DNA of 64,000 nt. Origin: Methylobacterium oryzihabitans (GTDB lineage Bacteria > Pseudomonadota > Alphaproteobacteria > Rhizobiales > Beijerinckiaceae). Position numbers and translations under genes: made by a program. Below, piece by piece: positions 8,073 through 16,482 of the stretch; within the stretch, counting starts at the first letter, position 1, and each line of letters begins with the position of its first letter. The notes beneath the pieces were generated by a model. That model had not been told where the DNA came from, did no database searches, and worked only from the letters and a program-made list of their open reading frames with translations. The stretch is taken from the NCBI RefSeq assembly GCF_004004555.2, contig NZ_SACP01000027.1, positions 16,328 through 80,327 on the forward strand, given 5' to 3'.

Positions 8073-9524
8073 ATGCACGACATCCGGGCCATCCGCGACA
8101 ACCCGGCCGCCTTCGACGCCGGCCTGGAGAGCCGCGGGCTGGAGCCACGCTCCGCCGCGCTGATCAATCTCGACGATGCCCGGAAATCCGCTGTCTCAGA
8201 AGCGCAGAACGCCAAGGAACGTCTCAACGCCCTGTCGAAGGAGATCGGCGCCGCCAAGAAAGCTAAGGACGAGGCACGGGCGCAGGCCCTGATGGCCGAT
8301 GTCACTCGGCTCAAGGAGAACATACCCAGCCTTAATAATGAAGCTGAGATAATTGCGCAGGCCCTCCGCAATGAACTCGTCAGCATCCCCAACACCCCGA
8401 AGGAGGATGTTCCGGTCGGCGTGGACGAGCAGAGCAACGTCAAGATCCGCGCCTTCGAGGGCCGAGGCCGGGCCAAGTCCGGCCGTCAGCACTTCGAGAT
8501 CGGCGAATCTCTCAGGATGATGGATTTCGAGACCGCGGCCAAGCTGTCGGGCTCGCGCTTCGTCGTGCTGAAGGGCCAGATGGCCCGGCTGGAGCGGGCG
8601 CTTGGACAGTTCATGCTCGACCTGCACACGGGCGAGCACGGCTATACTGAAGTGGCGCCGCCGCTGCTAGTGCGCGACGAGGCGATGTTCGGGACGGCGC
8701 AACTGCCAAAATTCGAAAATGATCAGTTTTTGGTGACAGGCGGCGAGTACCCGGAAACCGCAATCGAAGAATATTCTAATAATTTTGCAAAAATATTCCA
8801 GATAGAAGAAAAAAATAAGATTTCTGATGATGAGAAAGTGAGAAAAACAAAAGAAATAGCGCTGAGTTTTGCAAAGAAAATCATCGAAAATAAATTAGAA
8901 AATAGCACCAAGCGCTGGCTCATCCCCACCGCCGAGGTGCCGCTGACCAACCTCGTGCGCGAATCGATCCTGTCCGAGGACGAGCTGCCCCTGCGGTTCA
9001 CCGCGCTGACCCCGTGCTTCCGGGCCGAGGCCGGCGCGGCGGGGCGCGACACCCGCGGCATGCTGCGCCAGCACCAGTTCTCCAAGGTCGAACTCGTGTC
9101 GATCACCGCCCCCGAGCACTCGGCCGCCGAGCACGAGCGCATGCTGGAGGCCGCCGAGACGGTGCTGAAGCGCCTCGACATCCCCTACCGGGTGATGACG
9201 CTGTGCACGGGCGACATGGGGTTCGCCTCGCAGAAGACCTACGACATCGAGGCGTGGCTGCCCGGTCAGGCGACCTACCGCGAGATCTCGTCGTGCTCGG
9301 TCTGCGGCGACTTCCAGGCCCGGCGCATGGAGGCCCGCTTCCGCCGCCGCGACGGCAAGGGCGTGGCCCCCGTCCACACCCTCAACGGCTCGGGCGTCGC
9401 GGTCGGGCGCGCCCTGATCGCGGTGATCGAGAACTACCAGAATCCCGACGGCAGCGTCACGGTGCCGTCCTGTCTCGCGCCCTATATGGGCGGCCTCACC
9501 CGAATCGAAGCCCCGAGGACCTGA
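8073..9524 (+). CDS. serS: Seryl-tRNA synthetase with an AT-rich in-frame insertion
   Basis: Charges tRNA-Ser with serine in the cytoplasm. It has 483 residues, against about 425-430 usual, from the ATG at 8073. The N-terminal coiled-coil arm spans about 1-105. The class II core follows, with the serine-binding IPTAEVPLTN at 284-293, motif 2 around LTPCFRAEAGAAGRDTRGMLRQHQF and motif 3 near the C-terminus. About 60 residues at 221-280, just before the IPTAEVPL loop, are Lys/Glu/Asn/Ile-rich and encoded by A/T-rich codons; hand counting 8761-8880 gives 32 G/C in 120 bases (27 %). The frame stays open and all core motifs are intact. A smaller AT-rich patch lies near 8310-8370. The stop overlaps the surE start (TGATG). 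Confidence 0.95.
   Translation: MHDIRAIRDNPAAFDAGLESRGLEPRSAALINLDDARKSAVSEAQNAKERLNALSKEIGAAKKAKDEARAQALMADVTRLKENIPSLNNEAEIIAQALRNELVSIPNTPKEDVPVGVDEQSNVKIRAFEGRGRAKSGRQHFEIGESLRMMDFETAAKLSGSRFVVLKGQMARLERALGQFMLDLHTGEHGYTEVAPPLLVRDEAMFGTAQLPKFENDQFLVTGGEYPETAIEEYSNNFAKIFQIEEKNKISDDEKVRKTKEIALSFAKKIIENKLENSTKRWLIPTAEVPLTNLVRESILSEDELPLRFTALTPCFRAEAGAAGRDTRGMLRQHQFSKVELVSITAPEHSAAEHERMLEAAETVLKRLDIPYRVMTLCTGDMGFASQKTYDIEAWLPGQATYREISSCSVCGDFQARRMEARFRRRDGKGVAPVHTLNGSGVAVGRALIAVIENYQNPDGSVTVPSCLAPYMGGLTRIEAPRT
8738..8912 (+). other. AT-rich coding insertion within serS
   Basis: Roughly 175 bases whose composition (27 % G+C over 8761-8880, counted by hand) and codon choice (AAA, AAT, GAA, ATA, TTA, AGA) differ sharply from the ~70 % G+C around it. 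It encodes serS residues about 221-280, a charged, probably helical segment between the LPKFENDQF strand and the IPTAEVPL loop. It has no stop codon and its length keeps the frame. No terminal inverted repeats are obvious. It looks like transferred or expanded low-GC DNA accommodated by a surface loop. Confidence 0.8.
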
Positions 9525-10285
9525 TGCGCATTCTCGTCACCAACGACGACGGCATCCACGCGCCGGGCCTGAAGGTCCTGGAGGAGATCGCCCGCGAACT
9601 CTCGGACGACGTCTGGATCGTCGCGCCGGAGACCGACCAGAGCGGCGTCTCGCACTCGCTGTCGCTCAACGACCCGCTGCGCCTGCGCAAGGTCGCCGAG
9701 CAGCACTACGCCGTGAAGGGCACGCCGTCCGACTGCGTCATCATGGGCATCCGCCACATCCTCAAGGAGTCCCCGCCCGACCTCGTCCTGTCGGGGGTCA
9801 ACCGCGGCCAGAACGTCGCCGAGGACGTGACCTATTCCGGCACGGTCGCGGGGGCGATGGAGGGTACGATCCTCGGGGTGCGCTCCATCGCCCTGAGCCA
9901 GGCCTACGGCGCCGCCGGGCGCACCTCCCTGAAGTGGCAGACCGCGCGGGCGCACGGGCCGGCGACGGTGCGGCGCATCCTGGAGGCCGGCATCGAGCCC
10001 GGCATCCTCGTCAACGTCAACTTCCCCGATTGCGAGCCCGAGGCGGTGCAGGGGATCGCGGTGGCGACCCAGGGCGTGCGCAACCAGGCGCTGCTCGCCA
10101 TCGACGAGCGGATGGACGGGCGCGGCAACCCGTATTTCTGGCTCGCCTTCGCCAAGGCGCGGTTCGAGCCGGGCCAGGGCACCGACCTCAAGGCGATCGC
10201 CGAGAACCGGATCAGCGTCACGCCGCTGCGCCTCGACCTCACCGACGAGCCGACCCTGACCCGCTTCGCCCAGGCGCTCGGCTGA
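9524..10285 (+). CDS. surE: 5'/3'-nucleotidase SurE
   Basis: Metal-dependent survival-protein phosphatase acting on nucleoside 5'- and 3'-monophosphates in the cytoplasm; 253 residues, the normal length. The N-terminus MRILVTNDDGIHAPG holds the metal-binding Asp pair (8, 9). The conserved Ser is in ETDQSGVSHSLS at about 37-48. The Asn of the metal site is in LSGVNRGQNVAEDVTYSGTVAGAMEG starting near 88. It overlaps the serS stop (TGATG) and is followed after 32 bases by pcm and then an nlpD-like gene, the classic surE-pcm-nlpD order. Confidence 0.96.
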   Translation: MRILVTNDDGIHAPGLKVLEEIARELSDDVWIVAPETDQSGVSHSLSLNDPLRLRKVAEQHYAVKGTPSDCVIMGIRHILKESPPDLVLSGVNRGQNVAEDVTYSGTVAGAMEGTILGVRSIALSQAYGAAGRTSLKWQTARAHGPATVRRILEAGIEPGILVNVNFPDCEPEAVQGIAVATQGVRNQALLAIDERMDGRGNPYFWLAFAKARFEPGQGTDLKAIAENRISVTPLRLDLTDEPTLTRFAQALG

Positions 10286-10317
10286 CCCCGTCTCTCCGGC
10301 CCCGGGATCCCTGCCGC

Positions 10318-11013
10318 ATGCGCTCACCTGCGCCCCCCGCCATCGATCCCGCTGCCGGCGACGACCCGGACGCGGTCGAGGCCGCGTCGTTCGTCCTCGC
10401 GCTGCGCGCCCGCGGCGTGCGCGACCCGGCGGTCCTCGGCGCCCTGGAGCGGGTGCCGCGGGAGGCGTTCGTGCTCCCCGAGCACCGTGCGCTGGCACGC
10501 CGCGACCTCGCCCTGCCGTTGCCCTGCGGCCAGACCATGACCGCGCCCAGCACCGTCGCGGCGATGCTGACCGCCCTGCTGCCGCTCGCCGGCGCCCGCA
10601 TCCTCGAGGTCGGGACCGGCTCGGGCTACGTCACCGCCCTGCTGGTGCGCCTCGGCGGGGCGGAGATCGTGAGCCTCGAGCGCTACGCCACCCTGTCGGA
10701 GGACGCCCGCGACCGCCTCGACGCCGCCGACCTCCTCGGCAGCACCGTGACGCTGGCGGTGGCCGACGGCTGCGCCCCGGCGCAGGACCCGGCGCCCTAC
10801 GACCGCATCCTGGTCAACGGCGCCCTGCTCTCCCTGCCCCAGGCCCTGCTGGCGCGGCTGGCGCCCGGCGGACGCCTCGTCGGCGCCCTGATGGGCGAGG
10901 GCGGCACCCGGCTCATCGTCGTCGAGCGCGACGCCGAGGGCCGCTTCCACCGCCGCCTGGAGGGCCGCCTACCGCTCGGCCGGCTCACCCCGGGCCGCGC
11001 CGCGGCGCTCTGA
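10318..11013 (+). CDS. pcm: Protein-L-isoaspartate O-methyltransferase
   Basis: Repairs damaged proteins by SAM-dependent methylation of L-isoaspartyl residues, allowing return to aspartate. It has 231 residues from the ATG at 10318. The PCMT signature is visible: VPREAFVLPEHRALA, then the substrate-loop region LPLPCGQTMTAPSTVAAML and the SAM-binding ILEVGTGSGYVTALLVRLGG at about 96-115. The acidic residue that binds SAM ribose is in VSLERY. The C-terminus GRLPLGRLTPGRAAAL is slightly divergent from the usual FVPLVG ending. It belongs to the serS-surE-pcm-nlpD run. Confidence 0.92.
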   Translation: MRSPAPPAIDPAAGDDPDAVEAASFVLALRARGVRDPAVLGALERVPREAFVLPEHRALARRDLALPLPCGQTMTAPSTVAAMLTALLPLAGARILEVGTGSGYVTALLVRLGGAEIVSLERYATLSEDARDRLDAADLLGSTVTLAVADGCAPAQDPAPYDRILVNGALLSLPQALLARLAPGGRLVGALMGEGGTRLIVVERDAEGRFHRRLEGRLPLGRLTPGRAAAL

Positions 11014-11117
11014 ACCTCCGCTCGTCCTTCACCGGACCGGCCGACCCGCAACGGAAGCTTAACCTGAATCGGATTTGAATCCGTCTCATCGGGTTGCGTG
11101 GATGTGTGGGTAAGTCG

Positions 11118-12590
11118 ATGCGGGATCGCAGGGCAGGCATGGGGATGCGGACGCTGTCTCGCTTCGCTCTCATCGGGCTGATCGGTGGCGCGTCCGCCGC
11201 CTGCAGCACCGATACGATGCGGTTCAGCGACCCGTTCTCGAATCCGTTTTCGAGCAGCGCGGAGCCGGGCGCGACCGGCAGCCTGCCGCAGGGCGACGAG
11301 GTGGCGGCGCCGCCGATCCGCTCGGCGCCGATCCAGTCGCGCCCGCTGGCGGCGCCCGCGGCGCCGATGTCCCCGCCGGCGGCGCAGACCGCCCGGCTCG
11401 GCCCCGCCGCGCCGGTGACCAGCGGCCACGGCGGCTGGAGCGCCCAGGGCGGCACCACGATCACCGTCGCCCAGGGCGACAGCCTGACCCAGATGTCGAC
11501 CCGCTTCGGCGTGCCGGCGGCGGCGATCCTGTCCGCCAACGGGCTGTCGAACGCCTCGCAGATCGCCCCCGGCCGCCAGATCGTGATCCCGGTCTACAGC
11601 GCCTCGGGCTCCGCGCCGGCGATGACCACCCGGGTCACCCCGCCGGCCGCGCCGCGGGCCCAGGCCGCGCCCGAGCCGCGCGCCCCCGAGCCCAAGCACG
11701 TCTCGGAGCCCAAGCACGCCTCGGAGCCCAAGCGGGTCGCCGAGGCGCCGGCCCCCGAGCGCCCGGCGCGCGTCCGCCCCGGCCAGCCGGCGCCCAAGCC
11801 GGTGACCCCGGCCGCGGCCGAGCGCGCCGCCAAGCTGAACACCCGCGCGCCCGAGCCGGCGCCGGTCGCCAGGGCCGAAGCGAAGCCCGAGCCGAAGAAG
11901 CTCGCCGAAGCCAAGCCCGAGCCGAAGAAGCCGGCCGAGAAGGCCGCGGCCAAGCCCGAACCGAAGCCCGAGCCGAAGAAGGTGGCGGAGGCCAAGCCGG
12001 AGCCGAAGAAGCCGGCCGAGCCGAAGAAGGTCGCCGAGGTCAAGCCGGAGCCCAGGAAGCCGGCCGAGAAGGTCGCCGAGGCGAAGACCGAACCGGCCAA
12101 GCCGGCGAAGGTCGAGGCCGCCAAGGCGGAGGCCAAGCCGGTCAAGGTCGCCACCGCCGGCGACGCCCCGGTCGCGGCGCCGACCCCGGCGATCTCGCCC
12201 GCCGCCCCGCCGCCGGAGCCCGACTCGTCGTTCCGCTGGCCGGCTCGCGGCCGGGTGATCTCCGGCTACGGCTCCAGCGGCAACGAGGGCATCAACATCG
12301 CGGTGCCCGAGGGCACCCCGGTCAAGGCCGCCGAGGAGGGCACCGTCGCCTATGCGGGCAGCGACGTGAAGGGCTACGGCAAGCTGGTCCTGGTGCGCCA
12401 CACCAACGGCTACGTCTCGGCCTACGCCCATAACGGCGAACTCGACGTGCGCCCCGGCGAGAAGGTGAAGCGCGGTCAGGTGATCGCGAAGTCCGGTGCC
12501 TCGGGCAACGTCACCTCGCCGCAGCTCCACTTCGAGATCCGCAAGGGCGCGACCCCGGTCGACCCGATGCCGCACCTCGCCAGCAACTGA
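11118..12590 (+). CDS. nlpD: LysM/M23-domain lipoprotein, NlpD-like (amidase activator type)
   Basis: Envelope lipoprotein of 490 residues from the ATG at 11118; ATGs at 11139 and 11145 are alternatives. The hydrophobic signal ends in GGASAAC, a lipobox with lipidated Cys at about 29. A LysM peptidoglycan-binding domain lies at about 113-157. A long disordered linker rich in Ala, Pro, Lys and Glu (PEPKK-type repeats, about 250-345) leads to an M23 domain at about 378-490. The first metal ligands of active M23 peptidases are replaced (EGINIAV instead of HxGxD), while YAHN and LHFEIR remain, as in catalytically inactive NlpD. It therefore probably activates a cell-wall amidase in division. Position after surE-pcm supports this. 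Confidence 0.9.
   Translation: MRDRRAGMGMRTLSRFALIGLIGGASAACSTDTMRFSDPFSNPFSSSAEPGATGSLPQGDEVAAPPIRSAPIQSRPLAAPAAPMSPPAAQTARLGPAAPVTSGHGGWSAQGGTTITVAQGDSLTQMSTRFGVPAAAILSANGLSNASQIAPGRQIVIPVYSASGSAPAMTTRVTPPAAPRAQAAPEPRAPEPKHVSEPKHASEPKRVAEAPAPERPARVRPGQPAPKPVTPAAAERAAKLNTRAPEPAPVARAEAKPEPKKLAEAKPEPKKPAEKAAAKPEPKPEPKKVAEAKPEPKKPAEPKKVAEVKPEPRKPAEKVAEAKTEPAKPAKVEAAKAEAKPVKVATAGDAPVAAPTPAISPAAPPPEPDSSFRWPARGRVISGYGSSGNEGINIAVPEGTPVKAAEEGTVAYAGSDVKGYGKLVLVRHTNGYVSAYAHNGELDVRPGEKVKRGQVIAKSGASGNVTSPQLHFEIRKGATPVDPMPHLASN
11875..12075 (+). repeat. PEPKK-coding direct repeats in nlpD linker
   Basis: Imperfect direct repeats of GCCAAGCCCGAGCCGAAGAAG type, about 21-36 bases apart, encode the Lys-Pro-Glu-rich linker between LysM and M23 domains. 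Such runs often vary in copy number between strains. Confidence 0.7.
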
Positions 12591-12647
12591 TCGCCCGGTG
12601 CACCGATCCGACGAAACCCTCCGCCCCCGACCGGGGCGGGGGGTTTC

Positions 12648-12800
12648 GCATGTCATACGATTTTCGATCGATCGCTTCGCGATGCGAAAATCGGCTTCGC
12701 TCAGGCGCCGCGCGGGCTCGCGATACGGTTTTCGGAACTGATCGTCCGAAAACCGTATCATACGGATTTCGGACGATCAGTTCCGAGATCCGTATCACCA
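12648..12800. repeat. Dispersed palindromic repeat family R1 (convergent gap)
   Basis: Two or three hairpins follow each other: ATACGATTTTCGATCGATCG, then TTCGCGATGCGAAAATCGG, then an ATACGGTTTTCGGAACTGATC arm pairing with GATCGTCCGAAAACCGTAT, then CGGATTTCGGACGATC pairing with its inverted copy. The GC-rich spacer GGCTTCGCTCAGGCGCCGCGCGGGC recurs. Related copies lie at 23145-23190, 27795-27975, 31306-31441, 32383-32500, 34690-34770 and 36128-36232. Here the repeat lies between the convergent nlpD and LysR genes, where it can act as a two-way terminator. It also supplies the LysR stop codon. Confidence 0.8.
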
Positions 12801-13681
12801 GCCCGCCGCGTCACCAGCGCCACGAACGCCGCCACCGTCGCCGGGCTGTCGCCGTCCTGGCTGAGCAGGCTCATCGCCGCCACCGGGCCGTCGCCGTCGA
12901 TCGGCCGGTAGGTCACCCCGAGCGTGCGGATGTGGCTCATCGAGGCCGGGACGATCGAGATGCCGATCCCGGCGGCGATGAGGTTCACCGTCGAGGCCAT
13001 CTGCGGCGCCTCCTGGCCGATCCGCGGGCTGAACCCGGCCGCCCGGCACGCCTGCATGATCGCGTCGAACAGCCCGCGGCCGTTGCGGCGCGGGTAGAGG
13101 ATGAAGGTCTCGCCGGCGAGCGCGGCGAGGGGCACCGCCTCCAGCGCCGCCAGCCGGTGCCCATGGGGCAGCGCCACCATCATCGGCTCGGCCGGCAGGT
13201 CGTGCCCGGCGAGGTCCCCGGCCTCGCCGTCGGCCGGGCGCAGGAACGCCGCGTCGAGGCGGCGGGTGCGGAACAGCGCCAGCAGGTTGGCGGTGTTCTC
13301 CTCGGTCAGCACCACCTCGACGTCGGGGAACGCCGCCCGGTAGTCGCGGATCGACCCGATCACGAACGGGTTGAACGAGGCCGAGGCGGTGAAGCCGATG
13401 CGGATCGTGCCGGTCTCGCCCCGGGCCGCCCGGCGGGCGCCGGCGAGCGCCGCCTCGGTCAGGCGCAGGATCTCGCGGGCGTCGCCGGCGAGCTGGCGGC
13501 CGGCCTCGGTCAGGGCGACGCCGCGGCCGGAGCGGTGGAACAGCGGCGCCCCGACCTCGCGCTCCAGTTGCTGGATCTGCTGGCTCAGCGGCGGCTGCGC
13601 CATGCCGAGCCGGGCCGCGGCGCGGGTGAAGTGCAGCTCCTCGGCGACCGCCAGGAAGTAGCGCAGATGCCTCAGTTCCAT
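12758..13681 (-). CDS. LysR-family transcriptional regulator
   Basis: A 307-residue LysR regulator; the start is at the ATG at 13681 (MELRHLRYF). The HTH is at about 1-60 (HFTRAAARLGMAQPPLSQQIQQLE) and the periplasmic-binding-like effector domain at about 90-295. The N-terminus is of the CatR/BenM/TsaR subgroup. It is divergent from a branched-chain-amino-acid-type ABC operon with aldehyde dehydrogenase and SDR genes, which it probably controls through the 159-base gap. The last residues (about DLGTDRPKSV) are read from the R1 palindromic repeat, so the native C-terminus has been replaced or extended by repeat DNA. Confidence 0.92.
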   Translation of the reverse strand: MELRHLRYFLAVAEELHFTRAAARLGMAQPPLSQQIQQLEREVGAPLFHRSGRGVALTEAGRQLAGDAREILRLTEAALAGARRAARGETGTIRIGFTASASFNPFVIGSIRDYRAAFPDVEVVLTEENTANLLALFRTRRLDAAFLRPADGEAGDLAGHDLPAEPMMVALPHGHRLAALEAVPLAALAGETFILYPRRNGRGLFDAIMQACRAAGFSPRIGQEAPQMASTVNLIAAGIGISIVPASMSHIRTLGVTYRPIDGDGPVAAMSLLSQDGDSPATVAAFVALVTRRAGDTDLGTDRPKSV

Positions 13682-13840
13682 ATCCACAACGTCTCGCACG
13701 TGACCGCAGTATATATTGGACACCGAGGGATCGCGACAGCATGATCCTGCCCGCCGGAGAGCCGCCACAGGGCGGATCCGGCGCGGTCAGGCCCCCGACG
13801 CCGTTTTCAGAGGGGCCGGCCGACCAACGGGAGGGATCGC

Positions 13841-15208
13841 ATGGCTGTGACGGGTCGTGGCGCGGGCACGGTATCGGCGGGCGTGAGCCGCCGCGAGGCC
13901 CTGGTCGGTGCCGGCGCGATGGGCGGGCTGCTGCTCGCCGGGCGCAGCGCGCAGGCGCAGGGGGCCAAGTCCCCGGAGAAGCCGCAGGAGATCAAGGTCG
14001 GCATCGCCACCTACCTGTCGGGTCCCGCCAGCGTGTTCGGCGTGCCCGGCCGTCAGGCGGCCGAGATGCTGTTCGACGAGATCAACGCCGCCGGTGGCAT
14101 CGCCGGGATCAAGGTGCGGCCGATCTTCGTCGACGAGGGGCCGGGCGTCGACCACGTCGTCGGCGAGTACCGCCGCCTCGTCCAGAGCGAGGGCGTCCAC
14201 CTCGTCTTCGCGGCGATTTCCTCCGCCGACTGCATCGCCTGCGCGCCGCTCGCCGACGAGCTGAAGCGCCCGACGCTGCTGTGGGATTGCGGCACCCAGC
14301 GCATCTTCGAGGACAGGCGCTACGACTTCGCGTTCCGCACCCAGGCCAACGCGACACCGGAGATTCTCTCCGCGCTGCTCTACCTCCTGAAGGTCAAGCC
14401 CGACTTCAAGTCGCTCGCGGTCATCAACCAGGACTACGCCTGGGGCCGTGATTCCTGGGACATCTTCCGCACCGGCATGAACGCCTTGAAGCCCGGCGTG
14501 AAGGTCGCGGCCGAGCTGTTCCCGCGCTTCGGCGCCACCGACTTCTCGACCGAGATCACCCGCGTGCTGGCGCTCCGTCCCGACGTGGTGCTGACGACCT
14601 CCTGGGGCGGCGACCTCGACGCGCTGATCCGGCAGGCCTCCGACCGCAAGCTGTTCGAGCGCGCGACCTTCGTGATGCCGCTCGCCGAATCCTCGCTCCA
14701 GCGCGTCGGCAAGGCGCTGCCGGCCGGCCACATCGTCGGGGCGCGCGGCGACCACTGGTTCCTGCACCCGACCCCGCAGGACCCCGCGCGCCTCAAGAAA
14801 TTCAGCGACGGCTATCGCAGCCGCTTCGGCTCCTACCCGATCTATCCCTGCTTCCACATGGCCCAGGCGGTCTCGGCGATGAAGGCCGGCATCGAGAAGG
14901 CGGTGGCCGCCAAGGGAGGCGGCTGGCCGACCGACGCCGAGATGGCGGCGGCGTTCAAGGGCCTCGAATTCCCCTCGCCGACCTCCAGCGTCCGCATCCG
15001 CGAGGACGGGCAGGGACTCGAGAACCAGATCATCGGCACGACGCTGCACGCCGACGCCTACCCGTTCCCGGTGCTGACCGACATGCTGGTCTTCCCCGCC
15101 GAGAGCGTGACCACCCCGGTCGGGCAGAAGAGCGCCGACTGGCTCAAGACCCTCACGCCGGACATGGTGGCCAAGCTGCCCCAGACCGTCGCGTACAAGC
15201 CGGCGTAA
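13841..15208 (+). CDS. ABC transporter substrate-binding protein, LivK-type
   Basis: Periplasmic receptor (Peripla_BP_6 family) of a branched-chain-amino-acid-type importer, 455 residues. The N-terminus contains SRREALVGAGAMGGLLLAG followed by AQA, a probable twin-arginine signal cut at about residue 40. The mature domain starts IKVGIATYLSGPASVFG and has the bilobed type I fold (AAEMLFDEINAAGGIAG). Family members bind amino acids, amides, urea or aromatic acids. The following aldehyde dehydrogenase and SDR hint at an alcohol/aldehyde-yielding substrate here, but this is inference. It is the first gene of a seven-gene run, divergent from a LysR regulator. Confidence 0.9.
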   Translation: MAVTGRGAGTVSAGVSRREALVGAGAMGGLLLAGRSAQAQGAKSPEKPQEIKVGIATYLSGPASVFGVPGRQAAEMLFDEINAAGGIAGIKVRPIFVDEGPGVDHVVGEYRRLVQSEGVHLVFAAISSADCIACAPLADELKRPTLLWDCGTQRIFEDRRYDFAFRTQANATPEILSALLYLLKVKPDFKSLAVINQDYAWGRDSWDIFRTGMNALKPGVKVAAELFPRFGATDFSTEITRVLALRPDVVLTTSWGGDLDALIRQASDRKLFERATFVMPLAESSLQRVGKALPAGHIVGARGDHWFLHPTPQDPARLKKFSDGYRSRFGSYPIYPCFHMAQAVSAMKAGIEKAVAAKGGGWPTDAEMAAAFKGLEFPSPTSSVRIREDGQGLENQIIGTTLHADAYPFPVLTDMLVFPAESVTTPVGQKSADWLKTLTPDMVAKLPQTVAYKPA

Positions 15209-15215
15209 CGCGATC

Positions 15216-16148
15216 ATGTCCTGGCTGTCGGAGAACGGGATCCTCGTCGGCCTCGCGCTGCTCGACGGCCTGTCCTATGCCGGGGCGGTGTTCATGGTCG
15301 CGGTCGGGCTGAACCTCGTGTTCGGCGTGCTGCGGGTCCTGAACGTCGCCCATGGCAGCCTCTACGCCATCGGCGGCTACGCCGCGGCGTCGCTCGGGCT
15401 GTTCGCCGTGTCGCTCGGCGCGCCGCCCTGGCTCGGCCTGCCGATCCTGCTCGTCGCCGCGATCCTGGTCGGGATCGTGCTCGGCCCGCTGATCGAGCGG
15501 TTCCTCCTGCGCCGGATGCAGGACAGCGAGCCGGTGCTGCAACTGCTCGTCACCTTCGCGCTGTTCATGATCCTGGAGGATCTCCAGAAGCTGATCTGGG
15601 GCGTGCAGCCGCTGGTCTTCGACGCGCCGCTGAAGTGGCTCGGCACCGTCGACGTGCCGTTCGGCGGCGACGTGATCCCGTTCACCGCCTACCAGCTCTA
15701 CGTCCTGCCCGGCGTCGCCGTGCTGACGCTCGCCGGCCTCGCCTTCGTCCTGCGCCGCACGCTCATCGGCCGGATGGTGGTGGCGGTGACGGTCGACCGC
15801 GAGGCCGCCCGGGCCATGGGCATCGACGCCGCCAGGGTGACGCTGCTCACCTTCACCGCCGGCGCGGCGCTGGCGGCGCTCGGCGGCGCGCTCGCGGCAC
15901 CCACCGTGTCGCTGGTGCCCGGCGTCGGCGCCTCGACGGTGGTGTTGTCCTTCGCGGTCGTGGCGACGGCCGGCCTCGGGCAGATCGAGGGCGCGGCGGT
16001 GGCCGCCCTGCTGATCGGCCTCGGCCGCTCCTTCGCGGTCTACGTCGCGCCGGAATTCGAGGTGGTGGTGCCCTACGCGATCATGGTCGCGGTGCTGCTG
16101 GTGCGCCCGCAGGGGCTGTTCGGGGTGGCGGAGACCCGCAGGATATGA
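15216..16148 (+). CDS. Branched-chain amino acid-type ABC permease, LivH family
   Basis: Inner-membrane permease of 310 residues starting seven bases after the binding-protein stop. It has about eight hydrophobic segments. The N-terminal GLSYAGAVFMVAVGLNLVFGVLRVLNVAHGSLYAIGGY is typical of LivH, as are the cytoplasmic-loop sequence DREAARAMGIDAARVTLLTF and the C-terminal RPQGLFG. It pairs with the LivM-type permease downstream. A 334-bp gap with an R2 repeat element interrupts the operon before livM. Confidence 0.93.
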   Translation: MSWLSENGILVGLALLDGLSYAGAVFMVAVGLNLVFGVLRVLNVAHGSLYAIGGYAAASLGLFAVSLGAPPWLGLPILLVAAILVGIVLGPLIERFLLRRMQDSEPVLQLLVTFALFMILEDLQKLIWGVQPLVFDAPLKWLGTVDVPFGGDVIPFTAYQLYVLPGVAVLTLAGLAFVLRRTLIGRMVVAVTVDREAARAMGIDAARVTLLTFTAGAALAALGGALAAPTVSLVPGVGASTVVLSFAVVATAGLGQIEGAAVAALLIGLGRSFAVYVAPEFEVVVPYAIMVAVLLVRPQGLFGVAETRRI

Positions 16149-16187
16149 GCGCCCGTTCGACGCTGCCTCACGGCCATTGCTGGCGGG

Positions 16188-16367
16188 CTCCCCCTTTCCC
16201 GGACGACTGGAGCGTCAGCGGAAGGAGATCCGGGATCCAGCACAAGGAGTCGCGAAGCGTCCGTCCTCAGCGACGGTGCCGACACACCGAGCCGCTTCGC
16301 GGCGCTTCCTGTGCTGGATCCCGGGTCGCATTCCGCTGGCGCTGCATGCGCCCGGGAAAGGGGCGGG
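16188..16367. repeat. R2 long-palindrome element between livH- and livM-type genes
   Basis: An imperfect inverted repeat about 180 bp long. The left arm CCCTTTCCCGGACGACTGGA...GGAAGGAGATCCGGGATCCAGCAC is mirrored by GTGCTGGATCCCGGGT...CCCGGGAAAGGGG at the right, and an internal arm CGCGAAGCG pairs with CGCTTCGCG. Two closely related copies lie at 34463-34658 and 46474-46655. It encodes nothing recognisable and sits inside a transport operon. It is MITE-like in form, but no flanking target duplication could be confirmed by eye. Confidence 0.75.
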
Positions 16368-16482
16368 AATCCTTACGCCGGCGCGTCGCGGGCGTTCTGA
16401 CCCAGCCGGCGGCAACGCCCCGACACCCCGGTCGCGAGTGCGGCGGACCGCCCTTGCTCCGCCATCATCGAGGGCACCACCC

